Assembly (NCBI GenBank): GCA_021776635.1
Contig: JAJFFN010000011.1
Location: 1 to 64,000 of the forward strand
Source of the DNA: Robiginitomaculum sp.
GTDB taxonomy: Bacteria > Pseudomonadota > Alphaproteobacteria > Caulobacterales > Maricaulaceae
Reading direction: 5' to 3'
Length of the DNA stretch: 64,000 nt
Both the position numbers and the translations under genes were made by a program. Positions within the stretch are counted from its first letter, which is position 1, and each line of letters begins with the position of its first letter. The notes beneath the pieces are model-generated. The model saw only the letters and a program-made list of their open reading frames with translations. It ran no database searches and was not told where the DNA came from. Below are positions 1 to 8,292 of the stretch, one piece after another.

Positions 1-81
1 ATACCCTCAAACCTAAGTGGTTTGACGATACTGATGGGCAGCTTTGTCGATGCCGCTAGACAGTTGAATGTGACGAATTAA
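1..81 (+). pseudogene. Possible relic of a LysR-type regulator (N-terminal helix-turn-helix fragment)
   Basis: The plus-strand frame open from the window edge reads IPSNLSGLTILM, then GSFVDAARQLNVTN, then a TAA at 79-81. GSFVDAARQLNVT resembles the first helices of a LysR winged helix-turn-helix. The segment that normally leads into it looks shortened, and the frame stops where the recognition helix should begin. No rest of the gene follows: the sequence continues into a degenerate copy of the 6S-type locus. The match is short and seen by eye only, and the gene could start before the window. If real, it is a broken fragment. Confidence 0.3.
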
Positions 82-93
82 GTGGGACAAATT

Positions 94-246
94 GCCTAGA
101 GCATCTTGCGATACGTTAGAGCTGCTTTGATGGGATGAGATTTGTTTTTTGGCCATTTTAGCTTTTTAAGGCGTGTTCTGCAGAGCGATGCCCCATTTTT
201 GTTTTTTGGGCAATCGGTCAAGGGACACAACGACGCCTAAAAAGCA
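94..246 (+). repeat. Degenerate, inverted second copy of the 6S RNA locus
   Basis: Read on the plus strand, 94 to about 201 resembles the minus strand from 466 down to 374. Two stretches of 13 bases are identical: 94-106 with 454-466, and 189-201 with 374-386. Between them the match is looser (for example gcgatacgttagag against gcggtacgttaaag). The part from 161 to 246 can itself fold: gctttttaaggcgt (161-174) pairs with acgcctaaaaagc near 234-246, and an inner GATGCCC pairs with GGGCAATC. It may be a decayed duplicate or a second, divergent 6S-like RNA. I cannot tell which. Confidence 0.4.
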
Positions 247-304
247 AATATCGCCCAAGCAACACGTAAGGTATTGAAAAAAAGAATATTTTCTTTAATC
301 CGGT

Positions 305-428
305 CACCCGAGTTTGCACCCGCAGGGCACAAGACCCCGTGAATGCGTTGCCGTCTCCTAACGGTCCCGAAAGCAAAAATGGGGCACCGCGTCGGAAACG
401 GCTCCTGTTCACGAAGCAAACTCGGGCG
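305..428 (-). ncRNA. ssrS: Candidate 6S RNA
   Basis: 6S RNA binds the housekeeping RNA polymerase holoenzyme and represses it in stationary phase. The minus strand folds into one long interrupted hairpin, the usual 6S shape. An 11-bp closing stem pairs 416-426 with 307-317. Further in are CGUGAA with UUCACG, GCCGUUUCC with GGAGACGGC, and an apical CGGU(G)CCC with GGGACCG, separated by internal loops. The 3' arm contains GCAUUCACGGGGUC, which resembles what I remember of alphaproteobacterial 6S RNAs. In many proteobacteria ssrS lies beside zapA; neither neighbour here is zapA. A covariance-model search would settle the call. Confidence 0.5.
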
Positions 429-440
429 CTCAAAGTGACT

Positions 441-578
441 TTAACGTACCGCTAGATGCTCTAGGCCGTTTGGGCCGAGCACCATTTTCCAAAACGGCGT
501 GCTCCATTCACCATCGTTCATAAAGTCTGCGAACAAAGGGTTGATGTGGTTATCCATTGTGAGACATGTGATGTTCAT
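441..578 (-). CDS. Small hypothetical protein (45 aa) upstream of the 6S candidate
   Basis: A 45-residue frame begins with ATG at 578, with AGGA only two bases before it (a tight spacing), and ends with TAA at 441, thirteen bases before the 6S candidate. The sequence is rich in Trp, Phe and Met and has no signal peptide or membrane segment. I do not recognise it. One hint that it codes: its last codons (NGLEHLAVR, stop) reappear in the inverted copy at 90-119 as NCLEHLAIR, stop, with changes that are synonymous, conservative or stop-preserving except for one Gly-to-Cys. It may instead be part of a conserved 6S promoter region. An in-frame upstream ATG at 626 would make it 61 residues. Confidence 0.3.
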   Translation of the reverse strand: MNITCLTMDNHINPLFADFMNDGEWSTPFWKMVLGPNGLEHLAVR

Positions 579-938
579 GTTCCTAATGACAGTATTGCGA
601 CAAAAATAAATTCGTGCGCAGGGCAAGAAATCCTGCGCTTATTTGCATGCATATAACCAAATTCAATGATAATTTGATCGTACTTCCAGTAAATTTCAAC
701 TTTTATAAATTTGTTTAAAATACCACTGTACATATCGTTAAACAGTGCGTAGATAATACGTATTATATGACATATAAGTGACGATAATTCCTCAATGTTA
801 CCAGACCCTAGTACAGAATAACTTTGAATATAATTTGCTTAATAGCTAAGTGTTTAAAGTTTAGAAGGCGCGGTGGAAACTCGGTTGCCCCACATCAACC
901 CACTATCCCCGCGTCTTCGCATTTTGTTGCGAATTTTC
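579..938. other. AT-rich intergenic stretch with no recognised gene
   Basis: About 360 bases separate the small ORF from the amidase gene. The stretch is strongly AT-rich with stops in all frames, apart from a plus-strand ORF at 824-1018 that overlaps the amidase and resembles nothing. The one notable element is the palindrome at 753-766. Confidence 0.5.
753..766. promoter_or_regulatory. Perfect 14-bp palindrome, possible operator
   Basis: ATAATACGTATTAT is its own reverse complement and lies in the gene-free AT-rich stretch. Its shape would suit a dimeric regulator. No promoter elements or adjacent regulator gene point to a target. Confidence 0.2.
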
Positions 939-1628
939 TCAAAAATTTCGCGGCTTATTGTTTACGAGTAATGTCAGTATTGCCAGTGTCTGTACATCCA
1001 TTATTCCGTCTATTTTAGTCGGTCTGTATCGGCGTTGAAAGGCTTTTACAACTGACTGTGTGGTCTGTTCAAAATCACCTGAAATATTTAGACCGTACCC
1101 AAGATAATTTAGGGCGGTTTGTACAAGTTGGGCATATTTTTTATCGTGATGTTTAGGGTCTATGAGTACGCGTTGGTCAATTGTTTTTACTTCTGGCCAT
1201 ATGCCAATATTGGCATCTGCGAGCTGAGCCCAAGGAAATTTTTCTCCTGGGTCTTGCTTGCGTTCAGGGGCGATGTCGCTATGGGCTACAACATTGAAAT
1301 CATTGATTTTATTGCGCACCATTACGTCATTACACAATGTAATAACAGATTTTATCTGCGCATTTGGGAAATTAGGAAGGCCAAAATCATGACCGCCATT
1401 TACAATTTCTATGCCAATAGATGCAGAGTTAAGATCCCGCTCACCATTCCATATACTTACACCAGCATGCCAGGCACGACGGTTTTCATCAACTAACTTA
1501 AAAATTCGTCCGTCCTCTTCCACCAGGTAGTGGGCACTAACTTTGGCTTTCGGGTCACACAAACGTTTAAGGGCAGCTTGACCCGTATCCATGCCCGTGT
1601 AATGCAAAACCAATATTGTTATTGGCAA
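939..1628 (-). CDS. N-acetylmuramoyl-L-alanine amidase with C-terminal peptidoglycan-binding domain (AmpD/AmiD type)
   Basis: Zinc amidase cleaving the bond between MurNAc and L-Ala of the peptide stem, used in cell-wall turnover or recycling. The amidase_2 domain covers residues 1-150: LHYTGM holds the first zinc His, and VVAHSDIAPERKQDPG holds the second His and the downstream Asp-Pro-Gly. Residues 165-225 form a PG_binding_1 helical domain (ALNYLGYGLNISGDF...FQRRYRPTKIDG). No signal peptide is visible. The start is a problem: only TTG at 1628 is a canonical start, yet the same frame upstream encodes STPSPNHDERK, which resembles the conserved N-terminus of this family. Translation may begin at a non-standard codon or a base may be missing. 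It is probably cotranscribed with the DUF1801 gene upstream. Confidence 0.85.
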   Translation of the reverse strand: MPITILVLHYTGMDTGQAALKRLCDPKAKVSAHYLVEEDGRIFKLVDENRRAWHAGVSIWNGERDLNSASIGIEIVNGGHDFGLPNFPNAQIKSVITLCNDVMVRNKINDFNVVAHSDIAPERKQDPGEKFPWAQLADANIGIWPEVKTIDQRVLIDPKHHDKKYAQLVQTALNYLGYGLNISGDFEQTTQSVVKAFQRRYRPTKIDGIMDVQTLAILTLLVNNKPRNF

Positions 1629-1669
1629 TTTGCGTTCATCATGATTAGGTGAAGGTGTGCTTATTGTAT

Positions 1670-2095
1670 TTACGATGGGTACATCTCTTCCATTATCTCT
1701 AAACCTTTAACAAGCATTTCGCCCAAAACTGCTTCATCAATATCTGATAATCGTTTGATATATAAGCAAGATTTACCTACTTTATGTTTTCCAAGGCGTG
1801 ATAATTCATTTTCAAATTTTTGAAATCCCGGCATAATATAGACAGTCAAATTTTGTACTCGCGGCGAAAAACCGATACGAAAGAAGTCACCTTCGCGGCC
1901 AGTTTTGTATTTATAGTGATAGTCGCCAAACCCAATAATACTCGCTCCCCACATTTTTGGTTTCAGGCCAGAAATCTCTTCCATGGACTTTAGTAAGGTA
2001 AAACAGTCGGATTGTTTTTGCGAAGGGTTTACCGTGTTCAAGAACGATTCTGGAGATTGCTCAGTTTTTTGTGTTTTATTTTTTGCCTTGCTCAT
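1670..2095 (-). CDS. DUF1801 domain protein
   Basis: A 141-residue protein with the DUF1801 (YdhG-like) fold. Residues 35-135 carry the family signatures MWGASIIGFGDYHYKYKTG, GREGDFFRIGFSPR, LTVYIMPGF and LGKHKVGKSCLYIKRLSDID. The biochemical role of this family is not established; members are small soluble proteins. The N-terminal 30 residues are Lys/Gln-rich and probably disordered. The start is supported by AGAGG just before the ATG. It lies nine bases after the DMT transporter stop and just before the amidase, so the three form a likely operon. No signal peptide or membrane segment is present. Confidence 0.8.
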   Translation of the reverse strand: MSKAKNKTQKTEQSPESFLNTVNPSQKQSDCFTLLKSMEEISGLKPKMWGASIIGFGDYHYKYKTGREGDFFRIGFSPRVQNLTVYIMPGFQKFENELSRLGKHKVGKSCLYIKRLSDIDEAVLGEMLVKGLEIMEEMYPS

Positions 2096-2104
2096 GACGC
2101 CTCT

Positions 2105-2977
2105 TTAATGAATTTCGTTTAAAGTTTGTTTCTGGCGTCGTGCTATAACATATACACTTGCTAAAATAAAGATTGAGCCGATTATCAGTTTTAAACTAAA
2201 TGGTTCACCGCGAAGCAACACGCCAAGTAAAACGGCCCAAAATGGCGTCATCAAGGTTAAAGGAACAATCAGGCTAACGTCATATTTTTTAATAAGCCGG
2301 AAATATTGTCCGTGGGCAAATATTGAAGCAAGCAAGGCTGTATAAAAAACCCCGATCATAAGTCCCCATCCCGAAGATTTCGCAGTTTCTATTTGGCCCG
2401 TCTCAAACAAAAAGCTTGCAATGCTCAGGCTTGGAATGGCTAACACGCTCATCCAAGCTAGATATTGAAAAGGGCCAATATCCCCGACGCTTTTAATTAA
2501 AATAGAGCCTACGGCCATGATGAAAAATGCGACTGCGACATACACAAGACCGACATCAAAAGCAAAGCTATCGGGATTATAAATCAAAATTATGACCCCT
2601 ATGAGTGCGCCAATAATGCCCACACCACGTTTCGCGCCAATTTTTTCGTGCAGGAATATAACAGATAGTATTGTCGCAAATGGTATCATCATCTGTGAAA
2701 CAATCGCGGCCGCGCCTGCCGGTGCCGTTTTCAGCCCCGTATATAAAAATGCTAAATGTAAAGCGCCTACACAAAGTCCTGCCAGGCACAAATTTATAAA
2801 GTGCTTGGGGATAGGCAATAAAAAAGGTGCCATTAATACGGCGACAAGTGTAAAGCGTATAGCTGCAAAGAAAAAAGGAGGTATAGCCAAATCACTAAGC
2901 ATCCATTTTGACAACACGAAATTACCGCCCCAAATTAAGCAGCATAAACATAATATGAAAAAATCTTTCAATCCCAT
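2105..2977 (-). CDS. DMT-superfamily (EamA) transporter
   Basis: Inner-membrane protein of 290 residues with about ten hydrophobic helices in two EamA repeats, the usual drug/metabolite transporter layout. The first repeat starts with LIWGGNFVLSKWML and includes TAPAGAAAIVSQMMIPFATI; the second covers about residues 150-285. Family members export amino acids, purines or toxic metabolites; the substrate cannot be read from the sequence. Length and topology are normal. It is first in a probable three-gene minus-strand operon with the DUF1801 protein and the amidase. Confidence 0.85.
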   Translation of the reverse strand: MGLKDFFILCLCCLIWGGNFVLSKWMLSDLAIPPFFFAAIRFTLVAVLMAPFLLPIPKHFINLCLAGLCVGALHLAFLYTGLKTAPAGAAAIVSQMMIPFATILSVIFLHEKIGAKRGVGIIGALIGVIILIYNPDSFAFDVGLVYVAVAFFIMAVGSILIKSVGDIGPFQYLAWMSVLAIPSLSIASFLFETGQIETAKSSGWGLMIGVFYTALLASIFAHGQYFRLIKKYDVSLIVPLTLMTPFWAVLLGVLLRGEPFSLKLIIGSIFILASVYVIARRQKQTLNEIH

Positions 2978-3052
2978 TGTTTCGGCTTCGCTAATGATAA
3001 TGTTAAAGTCTAGGAAATTTTAGGTCGTGCTGCTAAATACATAGTATGAATT

Positions 3053-4129
3053 TTAAAAGCCGTGCCCCTTTAAAAATTTGGCAATTTCCTTCAAGGCATC
3101 ATCGGCTTCGGGGAGGATGTTGTCAAAAATTTGCCAAACATGTGGCATATGAGACCAAGTTTGTAGTTTAACTTCTGAACCTGCTTTGCGTGCCTTTGCA
3201 GTATATCGCCGCGCATCATCATACAAAATCTCTGCGCTGCTCGCTTGAATGAGTGTGGGTGGTAAATCATTCAGCTTGCCAAAAATTGGTGATAATGTTG
3301 GTGAGGAAGGGGACATGCCTAATTGTTTTAAACTCCCCCAAAGGAGAAATGTGTTTGGAACATCAAGTAAATTACCAATGAGGGGGCGAAGCATATGGTC
3401 GGTGCTCACATTTTCTCGGATGCTTGGTGAAGAATATGTGCCGTCTACGGCTGGGGATAAGGGTATAGCTGCATCTGCGGGGCGCAACCCATTATCTCTT
3501 GCCCATTGAATTGTCGATAAGGTGAGATTCCCACCAGCAGAATCGCCCGCCACACATAATTTTTTTACTGAGAAAGGCCCATCTGGCCCATTTTCCAATA
3601 TCCACTTATAGCTGGTGCGGCAATCTTCGACCCCAGCCATACGCTTGTTCTCTGGCATTAGACGGTAATTGATGGCACATATACTGGCACCTGTCATATT
3701 TGCCAAACGACTGGTTAATGGGCGGTGGGATATACAAGATCCAACGGTAAATGCTCCCCCGTGAATATATAAAATCCGTTTGTCTGGATCGGATTTTGCA
3801 GTCGTCACCCATTCGCCGTCAATGTCACCCCAATCTGAAGCAATAGAGACGGGGGTAAATTTAGTATTTGGAAAATCACGGACTAAGCCACCTTTTTCAA
3901 AACGTTTACGCTTGGCAGCGATTGGCTCGCCGCCCTTATGTCCTTCAGCAGGTTTTTCAAAATTTTCATGCAGATACGCATTCATCTCTTTTATACTGGC
4001 GGAGTTTGGATCACAGTCAAAAGTAACGGGAATGCCCTCATCATATTTGGAAAGGTTTTCACCTTTCAGATACTTTGTAGCGGCATATAATGCGGCAAAT
4101 GGTACAGCTATCGGCAGTAAATAAAACAT
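3053..4129 (-). CDS. Alpha/beta hydrolase, hormone-sensitive-lipase-like (lip family IV)
   Basis: Esterase or lipase of 358 residues. The oxyanion-hole motif IHGGAF is near residue 123, the nucleophile elbow GDSAGGN near 195, the acid residue in EILYDD near 305, and the catalytic His in SHMPHVWQ near 337. Together these mark the HSL family, which hydrolyses short acyl esters or lipids. The N-terminal hydrophobic stretch (MFYLLPIAVPFAALYAATKYL) could be a membrane anchor, because no signal-peptidase site follows it. The N-terminal region of about 100 residues before the hydrolase core resembles the cap. The gene stands alone on the minus strand. Confidence 0.85.
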   Translation of the reverse strand: MFYLLPIAVPFAALYAATKYLKGENLSKYDEGIPVTFDCDPNSASIKEMNAYLHENFEKPAEGHKGGEPIAAKRKRFEKGGLVRDFPNTKFTPVSIASDWGDIDGEWVTTAKSDPDKRILYIHGGAFTVGSCISHRPLTSRLANMTGASICAINYRLMPENKRMAGVEDCRTSYKWILENGPDGPFSVKKLCVAGDSAGGNLTLSTIQWARDNGLRPADAAIPLSPAVDGTYSSPSIRENVSTDHMLRPLIGNLLDVPNTFLLWGSLKQLGMSPSSPTLSPIFGKLNDLPPTLIQASSAEILYDDARRYTAKARKAGSEVKLQTWSHMPHVWQIFDNILPEADDALKEIAKFLKGHGF

Positions 4130-4230
4130 ATGGTTCCCTAATTTGTAGAGATTATAGCTCTGTAAATATTATCGTCAATCTCATCTTCTGCCAGACAATG
4201 ATAAATCGCTTATGTGTATTTGGATTTAGA

Positions 4231-5091
4231 TTAGGGCGTATATATCGTATAGGTTACAGTCGCACCTAGGGCGCCAGCACCCATACTAAGATCGTAATTG
4301 TTTGTTGCTGCATTGGCACCTCTGAGATTGTATCTAGGCCTAAAACTGACGGCATGATCCAATAACGATCCACGTGAAGCGGCAGTACGCCTACCACCAT
4401 CAAAAATTTTTGTTGGTGCAGCGGTCATCAAATTCAGGCGGTTCACACTCGTTATTATACCACTTCCGCCAGACGAAGGATTTTGTGCACTTGCACCATG
4501 TCGCCCCGTTACGGCTACTCTTAAGCGTAATCGAAAGCGAATGTTACTATAATCATAGACGCTGAAATCCCCTGTAGCAATGAGGTCAGTTGCTTGTGCA
4601 TAAATATCAAACGCAGCATTACTAGCGACAAGAAATTGTGAAGACCGATTGCCAGTAATAATATCAATGTCAGTTGATCCGTCCAACTCGAATTCGGAAT
4701 AGGAATCGTTCTCATCCAATGTTTGGTGCGGTCCGGCGGAGGTAAATATACCGCCCGTTACGGGGTTTAATATTTCAAATTCATACCCACTATCTTCGCC
4801 GTTGGAGACAGAATTAAATTGCCCAGTATTAAAATTCATTGATACACCATCCGCTGCAATAATATCATTTGCTTGCGTACCTGAGGTCGTAGTGAGGAGA
4901 TTGAAATCTGTTGCGAAGGGTGCAGTGCCGCTGTCTTCACTAAAAGCATCTCCGCCCATAACGATAACAACCGATTGTGCGCGTAAAAAAGGGCGGTCAA
5001 CAATACCAGCATACGTTGACACACTCATTGCAGTAGCACATAAAATACTCCCACATACGCCGTCGCGTAACCGTTTTTTTGCTATTAGCAT
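4231..5091 (-). CDS. Unknown secreted beta-rich protein
   Basis: I do not recognise this 286-residue protein. A signal peptide is likely (basic MLIAKKRLR, hydrophobic core, cleavage near TYA-GIV). The mature part has almost no Cys or Lys and is rich in Ser, Thr, Asn, Asp and Gly. It ends in alternating hydrophobic residues (LGATVTYTIYTP), as in beta-sandwich surface or pilin-like proteins such as DUF4402 or spore-coat-U-like families, though I cannot claim a match. It stands alone between the hydrolase and uvrB and is probably exported to the periplasm or cell surface. Confidence 0.7.
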   Translation of the reverse strand: MLIAKKRLRDGVCGSILCATAMSVSTYAGIVDRPFLRAQSVVIVMGGDAFSEDSGTAPFATDFNLLTTTSGTQANDIIAADGVSMNFNTGQFNSVSNGEDSGYEFEILNPVTGGIFTSAGPHQTLDENDSYSEFELDGSTDIDIITGNRSSQFLVASNAAFDIYAQATDLIATGDFSVYDYSNIRFRLRLRVAVTGRHGASAQNPSSGGSGIITSVNRLNLMTAAPTKIFDGGRRTAASRGSLLDHAVSFRPRYNLRGANAATNNYDLSMGAGALGATVTYTIYTP

Positions 5092-5363
5092 AAGATAGCC
5101 CTATTCCCAGACTGAAAATTTAGCAAATTATAGTGAAAACCTAGGAAATAAACGTAGTTAAAAAACCACAAAAAAATATGATGAATACATTGTTAAATGA
5201 TGAGTTGGGGTTGTAATTTTAGCAGAAGCTCTTTGTGCAAGCTTGGATGCTTTAAAAAGCAATTTTCGCGAGAGTCGACGGTAATCTTCACTAATGATAC
5301 CTAATATATTGATCTATGTTCACTTTATGTTGCTTTATTGTGTAAACCCACTATCTTAGGCAT

Positions 5364-7526
5364 ATGACAAAATCATCTTCTAGTTCTGGTGAAATGCGTG
5401 AGGCGCCAGCCGCCTTTGTCGCGCTTCAAGAAAAATGGGTACCCCATCGGCCTAAACGACCTGCAAAAATGGATGGTGGGAAAAAGTTTCGCCTTGTATC
5501 TCCATTCGAGCCTAAGGGCGATCAACCGCAAGCGATTGCAGAGCTTTGTGAGGGTTTAGCAGATGGAGAGCGTGAGCAGGTTTTGCTCGGCGTTACGGGT
5601 TCTGGTAAAACCTACACAATGGCTAAGGTGATTGAACAGACTCAGCGTCCCGCTTTGATTATGGCACACAACAAAACGTTAGCAGCACAGCTTTACGGAG
5701 AGTTTAAAGCATTTTTCCCTGACAATGCGGTTGAGTATTTTGTCTCTTATTATGATTATTACCAACCGGAAGCCTATGTACCGCGGACCGACACTTTTAT
5801 CGAAAAAGATAGTAGTGTGAATGAACAGATTGACCGTATGCGCCATGCCGCCACCCGCGCTTTGTTAGAGCGAGATGACGTGATAATCGTAGCCTCCGTG
5901 TCATGCATTTACGGTATTGGTTCGGTGGAAACCTATACGGAGATGACCACGGATGTAGCGGTAGGCGAAACGCTAGACCCGCGACAATTCATGGCTGATT
6001 TGGTGGCAATGCAATATACTCGCAATGATATTGCCTTTGCCCGGGGCACATTTCGGGTGCGCGGAGATACAATTGAAGTATTTCCAGCGCATTTTGATGA
6101 TCAGGCCTGGCGTATAGATTTTTTTGGTGATGAGATTGATACTATTACAGAATTTGATCCGCTCACTGGTAAAACACAGGGGCAATTGCAGCATGTTCGC
6201 ATCTACGCAAATTCCCATTATGTTACCCCGCGTCCGACATTACAAACCGCAGCCAAAAAGATCAAAATTGAGCTGGATGCGCGGTTAAAACAATTTGATG
6301 CTGATGGTAAATTGTTGGAAGCGCAACGTCTTTCTGAACGAACCGGATTTGATTTGGAAATGATAGCGGCGGCAGGACATTGCTCGGGCATTGAAAATTA
6401 TTCACGATATTTAACGGGGCGCAATCCGGGCGAGCCGCCGCCGACTTTATTTGAATATTTGCCCGATAATTGCTTGTTATTTATGGACGAGAGCCATGTG
6501 AGTGTTTCTCAAATCGGTGGCATGTCCAAGGGAGATATGAGCCGTAAATCAACACTGGCCGAATTTGGCTTTCGTCTGCCATCGTGTATCGATAACCGCC
6601 CATTGCGCCACGAAGAATGGGATGCCATGCGGCCACAATCGGTTTTTGTATCGGCGACGCCAGGCCCGTGGGAGTTGAACCAGACAGGCGGCGTATTTGT
6701 AGAACAGGTTATCCGCCCGACAGGATTAATAGACCCGCCCGTTGAAGTGCGGCCTGTTGCAAAGGACGGGGCTTCGCAGGTAGATGATGTCATAGATGAA
6801 GTCCGCAAGACCGCTAAGAAAGGCTTTCGTTCCTTGGTTACGACTTTGACCAAAAAAATGGCTGAAGATTTAACTGAATACATGCACGACCAAGGCATAA
6901 AGGTGCGCTATATGCACTCTGATATCGACACTTTGGAGCGTATCGACATTATTCGGGATTTACGACTTGGCGTTTTTGATGTGTTGATTGGCATTAACTT
7001 ATTGCGCGAAGGTCTTGATATTCCTGAATGTGCATTCGTTGGCATATTGGATGCAGATAAGGAGGGGTTTTTGCGATCGGAAACTTCCATGATACAAACC
7101 ATTGGACGTGCGGCGCGTAATTCTGAAGCCAAAGTCATCCTTTATGCCGATAAAATAACGGGTTCCATGCAACGGGCTATGGACGAAACTGACCGTAGAC
7201 GTAAAATCCAGCAAACCCATAATCTAAAAAATAATATTGTACCGCAATCCGTTAAAACAGGAGTACAAGACATTGTTGGCGACACCCAAGCCGCTGACCA
7301 GATCAAAGAGGAAGCCGCAAGATATACACCAAGCGGACTACTCAAGAAAAAATACGAGGTCGCAGAAGACGGCGCAGAATTCATAGGCGAAAACCATATT
7401 GGCGAAAATTTGGGCACAGTTCTAGCAAACCTAGAAAAACGCATGTTCGTCGCCGCAGAAAACCTAGAATTTGAAGAAGCCGCCGCCTTGCGCGATAAGA
7501 TTTTGGAATTGAAGGGGGAGGAATAA
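5364..7526 (+). CDS. uvrB: Excinuclease ABC subunit B
   Basis: UvrB is the damage-verifying helicase of nucleotide excision repair. It is loaded by UvrA and later binds UvrC for dual incision. The 720 residues contain Walker A GVTGSGKT near residue 78, the beta-hairpin region [20 protein letters not shown] near 130, motif II DESHVS near 377, helicase motifs V-VI ([22 protein letters not shown]) and a C-terminal UVR motif ([11 protein letters not shown]) that contacts UvrC. The N-terminus is about 45 residues longer than in E. coli, as in other alphaproteobacteria. AGG precedes the ATG. It is probably a single-gene unit. Confidence 0.98.
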   Translation: MTKSSSSSGEMREAPAAFVALQEKWVPHRPKRPAKMDGGKKFRLVSPFEPKGDQPQAIAELCEGLADGEREQVLLGVTGSGKTYTMAKVIEQTQRPALIMAHNKTLAAQLYGEFKAFFPDNAVEYFVSYYDYYQPEAYVPRTDTFIEKDSSVNEQIDRMRHAATRALLERDDVIIVASVSCIYGIGSVETYTEMTTDVAVGETLDPRQFMADLVAMQYTRNDIAFARGTFRVRGDTIEVFPAHFDDQAWRIDFFGDEIDTITEFDPLTGKTQGQLQHVRIYANSHYVTPRPTLQTAAKKIKIELDARLKQFDADGKLLEAQRLSERTGFDLEMIAAAGHCSGIENYSRYLTGRNPGEPPPTLFEYLPDNCLLFMDESHVSVSQIGGMSKGDMSRKSTLAEFGFRLPSCIDNRPLRHEEWDAMRPQSVFVSATPGPWELNQTGGVFVEQVIRPTGLIDPPVEVRPVAKDGASQVDDVIDEVRKTAKKGFRSLVTTLTKKMAEDLTEYMHDQGIKVRYMHSDIDTLERIDIIRDLRLGVFDVLIGINLLREGLDIPECAFVGILDADKEGFLRSETSMIQTIGRAARNSEAKVILYADKITGSMQRAMDETDRRRKIQQTHNLKNNIVPQSVKTGVQDIVGDTQAADQIKEEAARYTPSGLLKKKYEVAEDGAEFIGENHIGENLGTVLANLEKRMFVAAENLEFEEAAALRDKILELKGEE

Positions 7527-7561
7527 CCTCACCCTCATCTACCCGCTTTTATCCTTTAGGG

Positions 7562-7650
7562 CATACCTGCGTATGCAGGTATCCACCGCAGGATATTGTG
7601 TTTGTACAAATAATTCAAATATAGACCCCTGCATGCGCAGGGGTGAGCGG
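7562..7650. repeat. 89-bp REP/MITE-like element, copy 1
   Basis: Two palindromes bracket a variable core: TACCTGCGTATGCAGGTA at the left and CCCCTGCATGCGCAGGGG at the right, followed by TGAGCGG. A copy of the same length lies at 19529-19617, with both palindromes and their flanks conserved and the middle diverged. It sits between the 3' ends of uvrB and the convergent ORF at 7682. Short paired-palindrome elements of this kind are often spread by RAYT transposases; none is in this window. Confidence 0.7.
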
Positions 7651-7681
7651 TGGGGTTAAGTTTGAAACGAAACTTCACACC

Positions 7682-8083
7682 TTAATGCCCCGACGCGTTG
7701 TGGATGGCTTGGCTGATTTCTAGGCCTGAGAGTAGGGCTTGGTATGTTGGTTCGCCGAGTAAGAGACCGAGGTCGGTTTTGTCTTGGACAAGCTGTTTGA
7801 ATTCGGGAATGGTTTTGGGGTCATTTAGGTCGCGTTCATTTTCATCCGACCATCCCAAAACATCATCATATTGGCTAACCTCTTGGGCGCGGGTGGCATA
7901 GTAGTATAGTACATTGCCGATACTCGGCGCACCACAACTGGGTTTTGTTGTGATGTTACGTTTCCATTCAACGTCAGGATTTATTTTACTTGTGATAGTG
8001 CAAGCGTAAACATCAGGCTTGGTATCGTTAACTTGCATAGCCAGCCCTGCGTCTTCGATCGTATCATTGATAAAATCACTCAT
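7682..8083 (-). CDS. Hypothetical protein (133 aa)
   Basis: I do not recognise this gene. The protein is acidic and soluble, without a signal peptide or membrane segment. It has a possible globular core with VYACTITSK, a Cys in KPSCGAP, the aromatic run NVLYYYATRAQE, and a C-terminal half rich in Asp, Glu and Leu. The start ATG at 8083 has only a weak ribosome-binding site. The gene lies between the repeat element and the direct repeat at 8147, so it may belong to an accessory segment. Length and composition support a real gene, but nothing here indicates function. Confidence 0.55.
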   Translation of the reverse strand: MSDFINDTIEDAGLAMQVNDTKPDVYACTITSKINPDVEWKRNITTKPSCGAPSIGNVLYYYATRAQEVSQYDDVLGWSDENERDLNDPKTIPEFKQLVQDKTDLGLLLGEPTYQALLSGLEISQAIHNASGH

Positions 8084-8146
8084 AAGGCTGATGATATTTC
8101 ATATTTTAGCAAATATCTAGGGGGTGAATTTATTCACTGTGATGAA

Positions 8147-8211
8147 CAATAGAACATGTAAATTGGGCATTAAGTTCGCCCAAAAAGCCGTGTTAAGTGT
8201 TTGGCAAAAAA
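8147..8211. repeat. 65-bp direct repeat, left copy (flanks the FecI/FecR/TonB-receptor cassette)
   Basis: This copy matches 13334-13398 at 60 of 65 positions by eye, in the same orientation. The right copy overlaps the last 14 codons and stop of the DUF442 sulfurtransferase gene. This left copy therefore looks like an orphan 3'-end fragment of that gene, with a one-base deletion in the A-run that breaks the reading frame. The two copies enclose about 5.1 kb with the sigma factor, FecR, receptor and secreted-protein genes. Confidence 0.75.
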
Positions 8212-8292
8212 TATGGCTTATTTGGGCATTGCAAGCTTTGGTACTTTACGTTTATATGTAAACTATTGATATATATGTCAATCTGGGGAAAT

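Noticed and set aside
13..156. Minus-strand 47-residue ORF (MAKKQISSHQ...)
   Set aside because: It lies antisense to the degenerate 6S copy and the LysR-like relic, has no ribosome-binding site and resembles nothing.
305..428. tmRNA or SRP RNA instead of 6S RNA
   Set aside because: No tmRNA tag-peptide frame or tRNA-like end is visible, and the conserved GGAA-tetraloop/asymmetric-loop core of SRP RNA is missing. The long interrupted hairpin fits 6S better.
7682..8083. Phage or toxin-antitoxin protein
   Set aside because: No toxin, antitoxin or phage motif can be seen, and there is no partner gene, so it is left hypothetical.
8197..8292. Longer N-terminus for the FecI sigma factor
   Set aside because: The extra 32 residues are aromatic and unlike region 2. 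ATG 8293 has a ribosome-binding site and begins the family sequence. The region also overlaps the direct repeat.
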